A DNA stretch of 64,000 bases from Butyricicoccus sp. (GCA_017886875.1 JAGHIZ010000073.1:56314-120313), one strand, 5' to 3'; shown: positions 37,614 through 47,042, counted from the stretch's first letter. The notes: generated by a model not told the origin, from the sequence alone. Program-made: numbers and translations.

Positions 37614-38731
37614 TTTATCTTGATAATGCAGCCACTAGCTTTCCTAAACCTAGTTTTGTAAAACAGGCAGTTATTGATGCTATGGATAATATAGGCTCGG
37701 ACGGTCGAGGGGCTCATGAAATGACACTTAGAGCTTCAAGAATTGTTTATAGCACAAGGCAAAATATAGCCAAGCTATTTAATGCTGATGCTATGCGAGT
37801 GTGCTTTACTCTTAATGCTACTATGGCACTTAATACCGCAATTTTAGGGCTAATAAGCAAAAATGACCATGTTATAACAAGTGTTCAAGAACATAATTCT
37901 GTACTGCGTCCGCTTTATAAAACAGGTGCAGATTTAACATTTTTACCTATTGATGAAAAAGGAAATGTTAAAATAGATATGCTAAAAGATAGTATTAAAA
38001 CTAACACTAAAGCGGTTATTTTAAGCCATGTTTCCAATGTGACAGGTAATGTTATTGATATTAAATATGTAGGGCAGTTTTGCAAGCAGCATAATTTATA
38101 TTTTATAGTTGATGCTGCTCAATCTGCGGGCGTTTTTGATATTGATATGAAAGAAATGAATATTTCTGTTTTATGCTTTACAGGTCATAAAGGTTTGCTT
38201 GGAGTTCAGGGTACAGGCGGGCTATGTGTTGCAGAGAATATAGAGATAAACCCGCTTGTAGTTGGCGGAAGTGGTGTGCATAGTTTTTCTGAAGCTCACC
38301 CAAAAGAATATCCAACAAGACTGGAAGCAGGCACATTAAATGCACATAGTTTAGCGGGTTTAAATGCCTCTGTACAATGGCTTAATGAAAATGGACTTGC
38401 TAATTTAAGGGAAAAAGAAACTAATCTTGCTAGACTTTTTTATAATGAACTTTGTAAAATACCACAAATCAAGGTTTATGGTGATTTACTAGCCAAAAAT
38501 CATGGTGCTATTGTGTCTATAAATATAGAAGATGAAGATGCAGGTATGATTTCAGATGCACTCTATGAAGATTTTGGAATATGCACAAGAGCAGGAGCAC
38601 ACTGTGCACCACTTATACACAAGGCTTTTAGAACTGAGAAGCAAGGAATGGTGCGTTTTTCATTTTCTCATCAAAACACTGAAGATGAAGTTATAAAAAC
38701 AATAGAAGCTATAAAACAGTTGGTGATATAA
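37610..38731 (+). CDS. class V aminotransferase, cysteine desulfurase-like (EF2568 type)
   Basis: 373 residues. The PLP lysine is in CFTGHKGLLGVQGTGG (about 194), and the C-terminal loop ICTRAGAHCAPLIHK has the cysteine used for persulfide or selenosulfide formation. The start is TTG at 37610, overlapping the yqeB stop as TTGA; the N-terminus MIYLDNAATSFPKP matches the family start. In SDMH clusters this enzyme is thought to mobilise Se or S for the molybdenum centre. Its stop overlaps the next gene (TAATG). Confidence 0.9.
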   Translation: MIYLDNAATSFPKPSFVKQAVIDAMDNIGSDGRGAHEMTLRASRIVYSTRQNIAKLFNADAMRVCFTLNATMALNTAILGLISKNDHVITSVQEHNSVLRPLYKTGADLTFLPIDEKGNVKIDMLKDSIKTNTKAVILSHVSNVTGNVIDIKYVGQFCKQHNLYFIVDAAQSAGVFDIDMKEMNISVLCFTGHKGLLGVQGTGGLCVAENIEINPLVVGGSGVHSFSEAHPKEYPTRLEAGTLNAHSLAGLNASVQWLNENGLANLREKETNLARLFYNELCKIPQIKVYGDLLAKNHGAIVSINIEDEDAGMISDALYEDFGICTRAGAHCAPLIHKAFRTEKQGMVRFSFSHQNTEDEVIKTIEAIKQLVI

Positions 38732-38967
38732 TGATAAAACGTAACAAAAAAGAATGGCTTATAGTAACTTTTCATACAACTGCGGCTGCATTTCAAATGG
38801 AAAGTACAGCTAAAAATATAGGACTGAAAGGAAGGCTTATACCTGTGCCAAGAGAAATTTCAGCGGGTTGTGGTCTTGCATGGCGAGATGAAAAGGATAA
38901 ACAAGATGAAATAAAAAAATGTCTTGAAAATATAGAATATGAAAAGCTTGTTTTGCTAACACTATAA
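38731..38967 (+). CDS. DUF3343 putative Se/S carrier protein
   Basis: 78 residues. The pattern WLIVTFHTTAAAFQMES followed by IPVPREISAGCGLAWR is that of DUF3343, described as a putative Se/S carrier. The conserved Cys in SAGCGLAW is the presumed carrying residue. It is coupled to the aminotransferase gene by a one-base overlap, which fits transfer from desulfurase to carrier. Confidence 0.85.
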   Translation: MIKRNKKEWLIVTFHTTAAAFQMESTAKNIGLKGRLIPVPREISAGCGLAWRDEKDKQDEIKKCLENIEYEKLVLLTL

Positions 38968-38980
38968 AAGAGGTTAATTT

Positions 38981-39922
38981 ATGAATAGTTATATGTCCCT
39001 TGCTAAAGCGATAAAAAGCGGTAAATCAGTATATAGAAAAACATATATTGATAGAACACCTATATATGCAGAAAATCTTGAAAATATAGCATGTATAACA
39101 CAGGAAAATAGTGAGCGTTTGCTATATGAACGCTTTTCAGGTACTAAATCGCTTATTATATGCGGTGGAGGACATATTTCAGTGCCTGTTAGTATGCTTG
39201 CTAAAATGCTGGGTTATCGTGTTATTGTGTTTGAAGATAGACCAGAATTTGCAAATAAAAATAGATTTCCTAGTGCTGATATAGTTATGTGTGGTGATTT
39301 TAAAAAACTGCTATGTGAGTATGACTGGGAAAAACAGCCTGATACTTCAGTTGTTATAGTAACTCGTGGTCATGCAGCGGACACAATTTGTCTGCGTGAG
39401 GTTATAAATAAAAATTTGCCTTATATTGGTATGATTGGAAGTAAGAAAAAAAATACTGCTGTGTTTGAGCTTTTAAAAAGTGAAGGTATAAGTGAAAGCA
39501 ATATAAAAAAAGTTTTTGCACCAATAGGATTAAAAATAGGTGCACAAACTCCAGAAGAAATTGCTGTTGCAATAGCAGCTGAGCTTATAGAAACACGCAG
39601 TAAAAATACTGATAGTGTGTTAACTGAAAATATGCTTGACGCTCTTTGTGATGAGAAAAATAAAGGCTCAGTTATGGCGACTATAATAAATAAAAATGGC
39701 TCTGCACCTAGAGGAATAGGTGCTAGAATGTTAAGACTTAAAACAGGTGAAATTATAGGCACTATTGGCGGAGGTCTTGCCGAGTTTGAAGCCATTAAAA
39801 TTATGCAAAATTTTAAAAACGGTGACAAGGCTATATATAATTTTAATATGTCAAATGGTGAAGCTGGTAAATCAGGTATGATTTGCGGTGGACAGATAGA
39901 TGTTATATTTGAGGTGATTTAA
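38981..39922 (+). CDS. XdhC-family molybdenum hydroxylase maturation factor, domains in reversed order
   Basis: 313 residues. The NAD-binding-like XdhC_C domain comes first (about 55-200: LIICGGGHISVPVSMLAK, VVIVTRGHAAD, YIGMIGSKKK, IGAQTPEEIA). The CoxI domain comes second (about 228-313: GSVMATIINKNGSAPRGIGA, IIGTIGGGLAE, CGGQIDV). In classical XdhC the CoxI part is N-terminal. XdhC proteins bind molybdenum cofactor and help insert its sulfido (or selenido) ligand into hydroxylases. Both domains look intact. Confidence 0.85.
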   Translation: MNSYMSLAKAIKSGKSVYRKTYIDRTPIYAENLENIACITQENSERLLYERFSGTKSLIICGGGHISVPVSMLAKMLGYRVIVFEDRPEFANKNRFPSADIVMCGDFKKLLCEYDWEKQPDTSVVIVTRGHAADTICLREVINKNLPYIGMIGSKKKNTAVFELLKSEGISESNIKKVFAPIGLKIGAQTPEEIAVAIAAELIETRSKNTDSVLTENMLDALCDEKNKGSVMATIINKNGSAPRGIGARMLRLKTGEIIGTIGGGLAEFEAIKIMQNFKNGDKAIYNFNMSNGEAGKSGMICGGQIDVIFEVI

Positions 39923-39925
39923 AAA

Positions 39926-40498
39926 ATGGTTGCAGTGGTAATTCTTGCAGCAGGTCAAAGCAAAAGAATGAATGGAACAGATAAATTATTTTTAGATGTA
40001 AATTCTATGCCTATGTTTGAACATAGTTTTATTTTGGCTAAAAAACTTGATATAGCTTGCTGTATAGTGGTTACTAATAATGCAAAAATCACTGATAAAG
40101 CAAAAGAATATAACTTTTTAAGCGTAAAAAGCCCTAATGCACAAAAAGGTATGGGCTTTTCTGTTGCTGAGGGTGTAAAAGCACTTTCAGATAAAATAAC
40201 TCATGCAGTATTTTTAAATGCAGACCAACCTTTTATTTCGGTAGATACTATAAATAAATTAATTGAGAAAGCACAAAAGACAGATAAAATTATTGTGCCA
40301 ATGGCTAATAATAGACCTACAAGCCCATGTGTTTTCCCTAAAAGATACTTTGCTGAGCTTAGTACACTACATGGAGAAAATGGCGGTCGTATAGTTTGGC
40401 AAAGAAATATAGATGATGTTTTATTTGAAAATGTTATGCAAAACCAAATGATTGATATTGATACAGCAGAAATATACAATGCCTTGACAAATAACTAA
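39926..40498 (+). CDS. mocA: molybdenum cofactor cytidylyltransferase (MocA-like)
   Basis: 190 residues, MobA/IspD-like nucleotidyltransferase fold. The nucleotide loop LAAGQSKRMNGTDKL (7-21) and the metal-binding AVFLNADQPFIS are present, with RPTSPCVFPK later. MocA attaches CMP to molybdopterin for xanthine-dehydrogenase-type enzymes. It is the last gene of the SDMH accessory run; a strong terminator follows. MobA (GMP form) is possible but the context favours MocA. Confidence 0.87.
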   Translation: MVAVVILAAGQSKRMNGTDKLFLDVNSMPMFEHSFILAKKLDIACCIVVTNNAKITDKAKEYNFLSVKSPNAQKGMGFSVAEGVKALSDKITHAVFLNADQPFISVDTINKLIEKAQKTDKIIVPMANNRPTSPCVFPKRYFAELSTLHGENGGRIVWQRNIDDVLFENVMQNQMIDIDTAEIYNALTNN

Positions 40499-40532
40499 TG
40501 AATATGATACCATACAAGCTGAAAGTATCTTA

Positions 40533-40563
40533 CCGCCAACTAGAAAATCAGTTGGCGTTTTTC
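40533..40563 (+). terminator. terminator of the selD-mocA operon
   Basis: 8-bp perfect stem CGCCAACT / AGTTGGCG, 8-base loop, then TTTTTC. cysS begins 23 bases later. Confidence 0.85.
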
Positions 40564-40585
40564 TATATAAGGAGATGTTAAGAAA

Positions 40586-42001
40586 ATGAAATTATTTAAC
40601 ACACTCACACGTCAAAAAGATGAATTTGTACCTTTAAAAGCAGGAGAAGTAAAAATGTATTCCTGTGGCCCTACTGTGTACAATTACTTCCATATTGGTA
40701 ATGCTCGTCCTTTTATTATGTTTGATTTACTGCGTCGCTATTTTGAATATCGTGGTTATAAAGTAACTTTTGTTCAAAATTTTACTGATATTGATGATAA
40801 AGTAATCAATAAGGCTAATGAAGAAGGCGTTGACTTTAACACTATCGCTGAGCGTTATATTAAAGAATATTATGTTGATGCTGAAGGTTTAGGAGTAGGA
40901 AAGGCGACTTTCCACCCAAGAGCAACTGAAACTATGGACGCTATTATTGATATAGTTCAAAGACTGATAAACAAAGGTCATGCTTATGTTGCTGAAAATG
41001 GTGATGTTTATTTCCGTACAAAGTCTGACCCAGAATATGGTAAACTATGCCATCAGCCAATGGAAGAACTTCAAGCAGGTGCTAGAATTAGTGTAGGCGA
41101 AGTAAAAGAAGACCCTATGGATTTTGCAATTTGGAAAGCTGCAAAACCAAACGAGCCAGCTTGGGACACTCCATGGGGTAGCAAGGGTAGGCCAGGTTGG
41201 CATATCGAATGTTCTGCTATGGCTTGTAAATATTTAGGGGAAACTATTGATATACACTCTGGTGGTCTTGATTTGATTTTCCCTCACCATGAAAATGAAA
41301 TTGCTCAGTCTGAATGTGCTAATGGCTGCACCTTTGCTAATTATTGGGTGCATAATGGATTTTTAACTATTGATAATGAGAAAATGAGTAAATCAAAAGG
41401 CAATTTCTTTATGGTGCGTGATGCAGCTAAAGAATTCGGATATGAAACTATCCGTATGTTTATGTTATCTGCTCATTATCGTTCTCCACTTAATTATTCA
41501 GCTGAAAGCTTAGAGATGAACAAGGCTTCTCTTGCTCGCCTTTATGAAAGCCGCAATAATATGGAATTCCGTATTGAAAAGGCAACAGGTGACACAATGA
41601 CAGCAGAAGAAGCTGAAAAGATGACACAGCTTGAAACATATAAGCAAAAATTTATTGATGCTATGGACGATGATATGAATACTGCTGATGCACTTTCTGC
41701 TATTTTTGAGCTTGTGCGTGAGATTAACAGCTATATGTCCAAGCATGATGATGCAACTAAGGCATTTTTAACAAAAGCTCATGGTTTGTTTATGGAGCTT
41801 ACAGGGGTACTTAATATTGTGCAAAAGCATGATGATGCAGTAGACCCAGAAGCAGAAAAAATTGAAGCACTTATTGCAGAGCGTACCGCAGCTAAAAAAG
41901 CAAAGGACTTTGCAAGAGCTGACCAAATTCGTGATGAACTAGCTCAGATGGGAATTACAATTAAGGATACCCGCCAAGGTGTTCAGTGGTCAAGAGCATA
42001 A
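40586..42001 (+). CDS. cysS: cysteinyl-tRNA synthetase
   Basis: 471 residues, class I synthetase. The HIGH-type motif is YFHIGNARPF and the KMSKS motif is EKMSKSKGNFF. Zinc ligands include the Cys in SCGPTVYNY, the Cys in HIECSAMA, and the PHHENEIAQSE region. It charges tRNA-Cys. The leader is short and has no T-box. A terminator follows. Confidence 0.97.
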   Translation: MKLFNTLTRQKDEFVPLKAGEVKMYSCGPTVYNYFHIGNARPFIMFDLLRRYFEYRGYKVTFVQNFTDIDDKVINKANEEGVDFNTIAERYIKEYYVDAEGLGVGKATFHPRATETMDAIIDIVQRLINKGHAYVAENGDVYFRTKSDPEYGKLCHQPMEELQAGARISVGEVKEDPMDFAIWKAAKPNEPAWDTPWGSKGRPGWHIECSAMACKYLGETIDIHSGGLDLIFPHHENEIAQSECANGCTFANYWVHNGFLTIDNEKMSKSKGNFFMVRDAAKEFGYETIRMFMLSAHYRSPLNYSAESLEMNKASLARLYESRNNMEFRIEKATGDTMTAEEAEKMTQLETYKQKFIDAMDDDMNTADALSAIFELVREINSYMSKHDDATKAFLTKAHGLFMELTGVLNIVQKHDDAVDPEAEKIEALIAERTAAKKAKDFARADQIRDELAQMGITIKDTRQGVQWSRA

Positions 42002-42005
42002 AAAA

Positions 42006-42034
42006 TCAGGACGTGTATATACACGTCCTTTTTG
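42006..42034. terminator. terminator between convergent cysS and nth
   Basis: 11-bp self-complementary stem around AGGACGTGTATATACACGTCC, followed by TTTTT on the plus strand and preceded by AAAAA. Confidence 0.85.
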
Positions 42035-42036
42035 GT

Positions 42037-42672
42037 TTAACCTAATGGATATGATGGACAAATTGCAGCTAAACAGCAATTATCACATTTTGGATTTCTT
42101 GCAGAACAAACTTCTCGACCATGAAGAACTAAGCGATGGCAAAAATCGGACGATTCTTCTGGCGGAATTATCTTTTTAAGCTCATTTTCCACTTTTACAG
42201 GGTCTTTTGTATCTTTAACAAAACCTAATCTATTGGATAATCTTATACAGTGTGTATCTGCTACAATGGCAGGCTTGCCATATATATCACCTAAAATTAG
42301 ATTTGCAGTTTTTCTACCTATTCCGGGGAGTTTTAAAAGCTCCTCCATTTTATCAGGCACTTTGCCATTATATTCGCTTAAAAGCATTTGTGCACACGCT
42401 TTTAAATCCTTGGCTTTTGTGCGAAATAAGCCACAAGTTTTTATACCTTCCTCAAGTTTTTCTATTGGTGCATTTGCAAAGCTTTCAAGAGTTGGAAAAT
42501 TTACAAATAAATCCTTTGTAACTATATTTACTCTAACATCTGTGCACTGGGCAGAAAGTCTGGTTGCAAATAAAAGTTCATAATCGTGAGTGTATTTTAA
42601 TGCACACTCTGGGTTTGGATATTCTTTTTTAAGTGCATAAACAACTTCTAATGCACGTTCTTTTTTTGTCAT
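42037..42672 (-). CDS. nth: endonuclease III
   Basis: 211 residues, helix-hairpin-helix DNA glycosylase with AP lyase activity for oxidised pyrimidines. The HhH motif LPGIGRKTANLIL holds the catalytic Lys, and VADTHCIRLSNRLG holds the catalytic Asp. The [4Fe-4S] cluster follows the C-x6-C-x2-C-x5-C spacing in CSARNPKCDNCCLAAIC, with one additional Cys inside. Confidence 0.96.
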   Translation of the reverse strand: MTKKERALEVVYALKKEYPNPECALKYTHDYELLFATRLSAQCTDVRVNIVTKDLFVNFPTLESFANAPIEKLEEGIKTCGLFRTKAKDLKACAQMLLSEYNGKVPDKMEELLKLPGIGRKTANLILGDIYGKPAIVADTHCIRLSNRLGFVKDTKDPVKVENELKKIIPPEESSDFCHRLVLHGREVCSARNPKCDNCCLAAICPSYPLG

Positions 42673-42982
42673 AATTTATCACAATCCTTTTTCTATCAAA
42701 AAAATTATTAAAAGTTTTGAAAATTTGATATATAATATAAATATACACATATATATAAATATGAATATAATAAATAACTCAAAATGTCAAGAAAAAAAAA
42801 TATGCGGTATTAACAAAAAAAAATAGCACATTACCCAAAAAAAGTATAGTGTGCCGAAAAATAAAAAAGTTGCTTAGAAGTCGTTGCAAAATATTAAAAA
42901 TATGTTTTAATTTTGTTATAGGTATTTTTGCAATTTATTTAAGCAGAATGAATTTTAATTCTGTATAGGAGGGCTTTTCACT
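42673..42982. other. intergenic region between divergent nth and glyA
   Basis: 310 very AT-rich bases without a credible ORF. On the minus strand TTGACA (42785-42790) with TATTCA 17 bases on (42762-42767) could serve nth. On the plus strand TTGCAA (42884-42889) with TAATTT 18 bases on could serve glyA. A hairpin CAGAAT / ATTCTG (42944-42963) stands directly before the glyA ribosome site. An imperfect GCACA / TGTGC hairpin lies near 42825-42855. No riboswitch I can recognise. Confidence 0.5.
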
Positions 42983-44230
42983 ATGATTATTAAACAGGCT
43001 ATGGATTTCGTTAGTCGTTATGATGCAGAAGTTGGCAGCATGATTTATAAGGAGTTTGAACGCCAATGTCGAAATATTGAACTTATCGCTTCTGAAAATA
43101 TTGTAAGCGAAGCTGTTATGGCTGCAATGGGTTCAGTTTTAACTAATAAATATGCTGAGGGATATCCTGCAAAACGTTATTATGGCGGTTGTGAATGTGT
43201 TGATGAAGTTGAAAATTTAGCTATTGATAGAGTTTGTAAGCTTTTCGGTGCTAAATATGCTAATGTTCAGCCTCATTCCGGTGCTCAAGCTAATATGGCT
43301 GTTTATCAGGCACTTGTAAAACCAGGTGATACAGTTTTAGGTATGAGTCTTGATAATGGTGGACATTTAACACATGGCTCTCCTGTAAACCAGTCTGGTA
43401 TTTTATATAATATTGTTTCTTATGGCGTTGATGAAAATGGCTTTATTGATTACAATGAAGTTGAAAAAATCGCAAAGGAAACAAAACCAAAAATGATTAT
43501 CGCTGGTGCTTCTGCTTATCCTCGTGCGATTGATTTTGAAAAATTTGCTGAGATTGCTCACAGCGTTGGTGCTTATTTGTTTGTTGATATGGCTCATATT
43601 GCAGGTTTAGTTGCTGCTGGTCTACATATGAACCCTGTGCAGTATGCTGATGTTGTTACTACTACAACACATAAAACTCTGCGTGGTCCTCGTGGTGGCA
43701 CTATTTTAACAAACAATGAAGATTTAGCCAAGAAATTTAACAAGGCTATTTTCCCAGGAACTCAAGGCGGCCCATTAATGCATGTTATCGCTGCTAAGGC
43801 TGTTTGCTTTGGTGAGGCATTACAGCCAGAGTTTAAAGCATATCAGTCTAATGTTATTAGCAACTCTAAGGCTCTTGCTAAAGCTCTTATGAACCAAGGC
43901 TTTGACCTTATTTCTGGTGGTACTGATAACCATTTAATGCTAGTTGACCTTCGTAAAGCGGGCGTTACTGGTAAAGTGCTGCAAAATCGCCTTGATGAAG
44001 TTTATATCACCGCAAATAAAAATGCTATTCCTAATGACCCAGAAAGCCCATTTGTAACTTCTGGTCTACGTGTTGGTACTCCTGCGGTTACTACTCGTGG
44101 TTTCTCTGAGCCAGAAATGCTTAGAATTGCCGAGTTTATTTGGCAAGCTGCAACAGATTTCGATGCAAAGGCTGATGAAATTCGTGCTAATGTAAAGGAA
44201 ATGTGCAGTCGTTTCCCAATTTACTGCTAA
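42983..44230 (+). CDS. glyA: serine hydroxymethyltransferase
   Basis: 415 residues. GlyA interconverts serine and glycine with tetrahydrofolate and supplies one-carbon units. The PLP lysine is in [16 protein letters not shown] (about 229). Other family stretches are [30 protein letters not shown] and [18 protein letters not shown] lies before the ATG. A weak hairpin follows. Confidence 0.97.
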   Translation: MIIKQAMDFVSRYDAEVGSMIYKEFERQCRNIELIASENIVSEAVMAAMGSVLTNKYAEGYPAKRYYGGCECVDEVENLAIDRVCKLFGAKYANVQPHSGAQANMAVYQALVKPGDTVLGMSLDNGGHLTHGSPVNQSGILYNIVSYGVDENGFIDYNEVEKIAKETKPKMIIAGASAYPRAIDFEKFAEIAHSVGAYLFVDMAHIAGLVAAGLHMNPVQYADVVTTTTHKTLRGPRGGTILTNNEDLAKKFNKAIFPGTQGGPLMHVIAAKAVCFGEALQPEFKAYQSNVISNSKALAKALMNQGFDLISGGTDNHLMLVDLRKAGVTGKVLQNRLDEVYITANKNAIPNDPESPFVTSGLRVGTPAVTTRGFSEPEMLRIAEFIWQAATDFDAKADEIRANVKEMCSRFPIYC

Positions 44231-44236
44231 TTTGTC

Positions 44237-44262
44237 AATAAGACTTTTATAAGTCTTATTAT
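44237..44262 (+). terminator. weak terminator after glyA
   Basis: 10-bp stem AATAAGACTT / AAGTCTTATT with a TTAT loop, but only an ATATAT tail instead of a T run, so read-through into pgi is possible. Confidence 0.5.
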
Positions 44263-44294
44263 ATATGGATATTTAAAAATGAGGTGTTTCAAAA

Positions 44295-45629
44295 ATGGTA
44301 ATGGAGCTTAAAAAAACAGGTCTTGAAGGCTTTGTAGCTGCACACGAAACCGAAATGATGAAGCCACTGATTAAGCAAGCTAATGATATGCTTGTAAATC
44401 ATACTGGTGCAGGTAATGATTTTCATGGTTGGGTAGACCTACCTGTTAACTATGATAAGGACGAGTTTGCTCGTATTCAGGCTGCTGCTAAGAAAATTCA
44501 GGGTAACTGTGATGTTTTAGTTGTTATTGGTATTGGTGGTTCTTATCTAGGTGCTAGAGCTGCTATTGAATTTGTAAATGGTCAGTTCTATAACCAAACC
44601 CGTAAAGAGGGTATACCAGAAATCTACTTTGTAGGTAACAATATTTCTTCATCTTATATCAATGATATTATTAAGATTATTGGCGATAGAGATTTCAGCA
44701 TTAATGTAATTTCTAAGTCTGGTACTACTACCGAACCTGCAATCGCTTTCCGTGTATTTAAAAAGCTTGCAGAAGAAAAGTATGGTAAGGAAGGTGCTAA
44801 AGACCATATCTTTGCTACTACTGATAAGGCTCGTGGTGCTTTAAAGAGCTTATCTGATGCTGAAGGTTATGAAACTTTTGTTGTTCCAGATGATGTTGGC
44901 GGTCGTTTCTCTGTTTTAACTGCTGTTGGTCTGCTACCTATGGCTGTTGCTGGTCTTGATATTGAGGCTGCTATGAAGGGTGCTGCTGATGCTCGTGAGG
45001 AGTTTAACAAAGAAGACAATATTTGTTTTGAATATGCTGCACTTCGCAATATTCTTTATCGTAAGGGTAAAGGCATGGAAATTCTTGTAAACTATGAACC
45101 ATCTCTTGTTATGATGGGTGAATGGTTTAAACAGCTATTTGATGAGTCTGAAGGTAAAGACCATAAGGGTATTTTTGCAACTTCTGCAAACTTCTCTACA
45201 GACTTACACTCTATTGGTCAGTTTATTCAGGACGGTACTCGCAACCTATTTGAAACCGTACTTTGGGTTAAAAATCAGCGTAGCGATTGCGTTATTGAAG
45301 AAATGGAAGGCAATGTTGACGGCTTAAATTACCTTGCTGGTAAAGATGTTCAGTTTGTTAACTCTAAGGCTTATGCGGGCACACTGATGGCTCATATGGA
45401 CGGCGGTGCTCCAAATATTGTGCTTGAAATCGAAAAGGCTGACTCTTATAACTTTGGTTATGTGGTTTACTTCTTTGAGAAGGCTTGCGGTATTTCAGGT
45501 TATATGCTTGGCGTTAATCCATTTAACCAACCAGGTGTTGAGTCATACAAAAAGAATATGTTTGCTCTGCTTGGTAAACCAGGATTTGAAGACTTACGCA
45601 AGGAGCTTGAAGCTCGTCTAGGTCAATAA
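44295..45629 (+). CDS. pgi: glucose-6-phosphate isomerase
   Basis: 444 residues, the compact bacterial form. It interconverts glucose 6-phosphate and fructose 6-phosphate. Motifs: [18 protein letters not shown], the signature [17 protein letters not shown], and [14 protein letters not shown] with the catalytic Lys. Codon use is optimised as in nifJ, fba and pfp. A Met two codons in could also be the start. A strong terminator follows. Confidence 0.97.
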   Translation: MVMELKKTGLEGFVAAHETEMMKPLIKQANDMLVNHTGAGNDFHGWVDLPVNYDKDEFARIQAAAKKIQGNCDVLVVIGIGGSYLGARAAIEFVNGQFYNQTRKEGIPEIYFVGNNISSSYINDIIKIIGDRDFSINVISKSGTTTEPAIAFRVFKKLAEEKYGKEGAKDHIFATTDKARGALKSLSDAEGYETFVVPDDVGGRFSVLTAVGLLPMAVAGLDIEAAMKGAADAREEFNKEDNICFEYAALRNILYRKGKGMEILVNYEPSLVMMGEWFKQLFDESEGKDHKGIFATSANFSTDLHSIGQFIQDGTRNLFETVLWVKNQRSDCVIEEMEGNVDGLNYLAGKDVQFVNSKAYAGTLMAHMDGGAPNIVLEIEKADSYNFGYVVYFFEKACGISGYMLGVNPFNQPGVESYKKNMFALLGKPGFEDLRKELEARLGQ

Positions 45630-45644
45630 TTAGAATTAAATTTT

Positions 45645-45673
45645 AAAGTCCAGTTTTTTACTGGACTTTTTTT
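45645..45673 (+). terminator. terminator after pgi
   Basis: AAAGTCCAG, seven-base loop, CTGGACTTTTTTT. Confidence 0.9.
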
Positions 45674-45713
45674 ATTTATATAGTTAAAATAAAATAAAAA
45701 AGGGGGGTAAAAC

Positions 45714-46271
45714 ATGAATAATGAAAAAATGCCATTTGAGCGTTTTCGTACATATTTTTTATACTTCATGGCATACTGTATTATTGGTTGGTTATATGAA
45801 GTATTTCTTGAAGTGGTTATTTATAGATGGGGCTTTTCTAATAGAGGATTGTTATTTGGCCCTTATTTGCCTGTTTATGGCACAGGTGCACTCTTAATTT
45901 TAGCATGTACAAGTCCTTGGCTTCATAAAAAAATAAAGCTTGGCAAAATAAACATGACACCTGTTTTAGCATTTTTGGTTATTGTTATTGTAACTACTAT
46001 TGTAGAACTAATAGTTAGTTATCTATTAGAATGGACTATTGGTTATTGGCTTTGGGATTATACTTCTTATAAGATACAGTTTCAAGGTAGAATTTGTTTA
46101 AGTGCAAGTGTTCGTTTTGGGCTTGGTGGACTTATTATTGTATATTTTATTCAGCCATTTTTGGTAAAATTAAAGGACGCTTTAACAGAAAAAGCTAAGT
46201 TAATAATATTTTTTATTATGTTTATTCCATTTTGTTTGGATTGGCTTCATGTTATTTTCTTAAAAAAATAA
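45714..46271 (+). CDS. CmpB-family putative membrane permease
   Basis: 185 residues with about five membrane segments. FMAYCIIGWLYEVFLE at the N-terminus, NRGLLFGPYLPVYGTGAL, and WDYTSYKIQFQGRICLSASVRFG are the conserved stretches of the family annotated as 'putative ABC transporter permease' (CmpB type). No ATPase partner is near and the transport role is unproven. The next gene is a distant relative, so the two form a tandem pair. Confidence 0.78.
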   Translation: MNNEKMPFERFRTYFLYFMAYCIIGWLYEVFLEVVIYRWGFSNRGLLFGPYLPVYGTGALLILACTSPWLHKKIKLGKINMTPVLAFLVIVIVTTIVELIVSYLLEWTIGYWLWDYTSYKIQFQGRICLSASVRFGLGGLIIVYFIQPFLVKLKDALTEKAKLIIFFIMFIPFCLDWLHVIFLKK

Positions 46272-46328
46272 AAAATGGAATTTTAATTTATGGATAATAT
46301 AATTTAATTTAAGACAAAATAAGCTTCG

Positions 46329-47042
46329 GTGATGTTTATGAAAAAAGGTAGACATTTAGCGGAGCTTTTTTGTTTAGGTGGCACAGGTTATGCTTTAATA
46401 GAGATTTTATGGCGTGGTTTTACTCATTGGAGTATGTTTGTAACAGGCGGGCTTGTATTTATTGGGCTTGGAATTATAGAAGAAAATATGCAAGATAAAA
46501 AATTACCTTTAAGATGGGTTACTGGAACAATTTTTGTCACTCTTGCTGAGTTTTTTGTGGGAGTAATAGTCAATATATCTTTTAAATTAAATGTTTGGGA
46601 TTATTCTGAGGAATGGGGAAATATACTAGGTCAAGTATGCATTAGATACAGTTTATACTGGTTTTTAATATGCGTTGTCGCTATGCCTGTTTCTTATATA
46701 ACTTCAAAACAACTTGCATATTATAAAAAAACACGATATAATAAATCCCATGGGAAAAAGCCTAAAAAGGGGTTTGTAATTTATGCTTATTGCTTTAGAC
46801 ATTGGAAACAGTCATGTGAGAATGGGAATAGCCTACGGGGACGAAATTCAGTTTGTCGCCTCGATAGCAACAGACGAAAGACTGACAAAAGAGCAATATG
46901 CATGTCAAATTCGAGATGTACTTCAGCTTTACAATGTACAGATAAATCAGATAAAGGGTGCAGTCCTGTGTTCAGTAGTGCCTGCAGTGACAACAGCTGT
47001 TCAAAAAGCTATAAAACTATTGACGGGGATAATGCCTCTTAA
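46329..47042 (+). CDS. CmpB-like membrane protein with out-of-frame C-terminal extension
   Basis: The open frame is 237 codons, but only about the first 145-150 residues look real: four or five membrane segments and WDYSEEWGNILGQVCIRYSLYWF, which parallels the preceding CmpB-family protein. From about residue 152 the frame runs 260 bases through the coaX-like gene in another phase, with low-complexity Cys/Ser/Asn-rich sequence. A TAA at 46777-46779, one base out of frame and just before the coaX-like start, is where a relative would end. A one-base change in the A5/G4 runs near 46755-46772, or an assembly error, would explain this. The functional gene likely ends near 46779. Confidence 0.6.
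   Translation: MMFMKKGRHLAELFCLGGTGYALIEILWRGFTHWSMFVTGGLVFIGLGIIEENMQDKKLPLRWVTGTIFVTLAEFFVGVIVNISFKLNVWDYSEEWGNILGQVCIRYSLYWFLICVVAMPVSYITSKQLAYYKKTRYNKSHGKKPKKGFVIYAYCFRHWKQSCENGNSLRGRNSVCRLDSNRRKTDKRAICMSNSRCTSALQCTDKSDKGCSPVFSSACSDNSCSKSYKTIDGDNAS

Noticed and set aside
39421..39828. A 135-codon minus-strand ORF inside the XdhC-like gene
   Set aside because: It is the reverse shadow of a gene with intact motifs; Ile/Phe/Ser-rich and without a start signal.
40499..40585. T-box riboswitch before cysS
   Set aside because: The gap is only 87 bases and is filled by the mocA terminator; no T-box consensus or specifier hairpin is seen.
42673..42982. Riboswitch or small RNA before glyA
   Set aside because: Hairpins are weak and the sequence does not show a known aptamer; recorded only as an AT-rich intergenic region.
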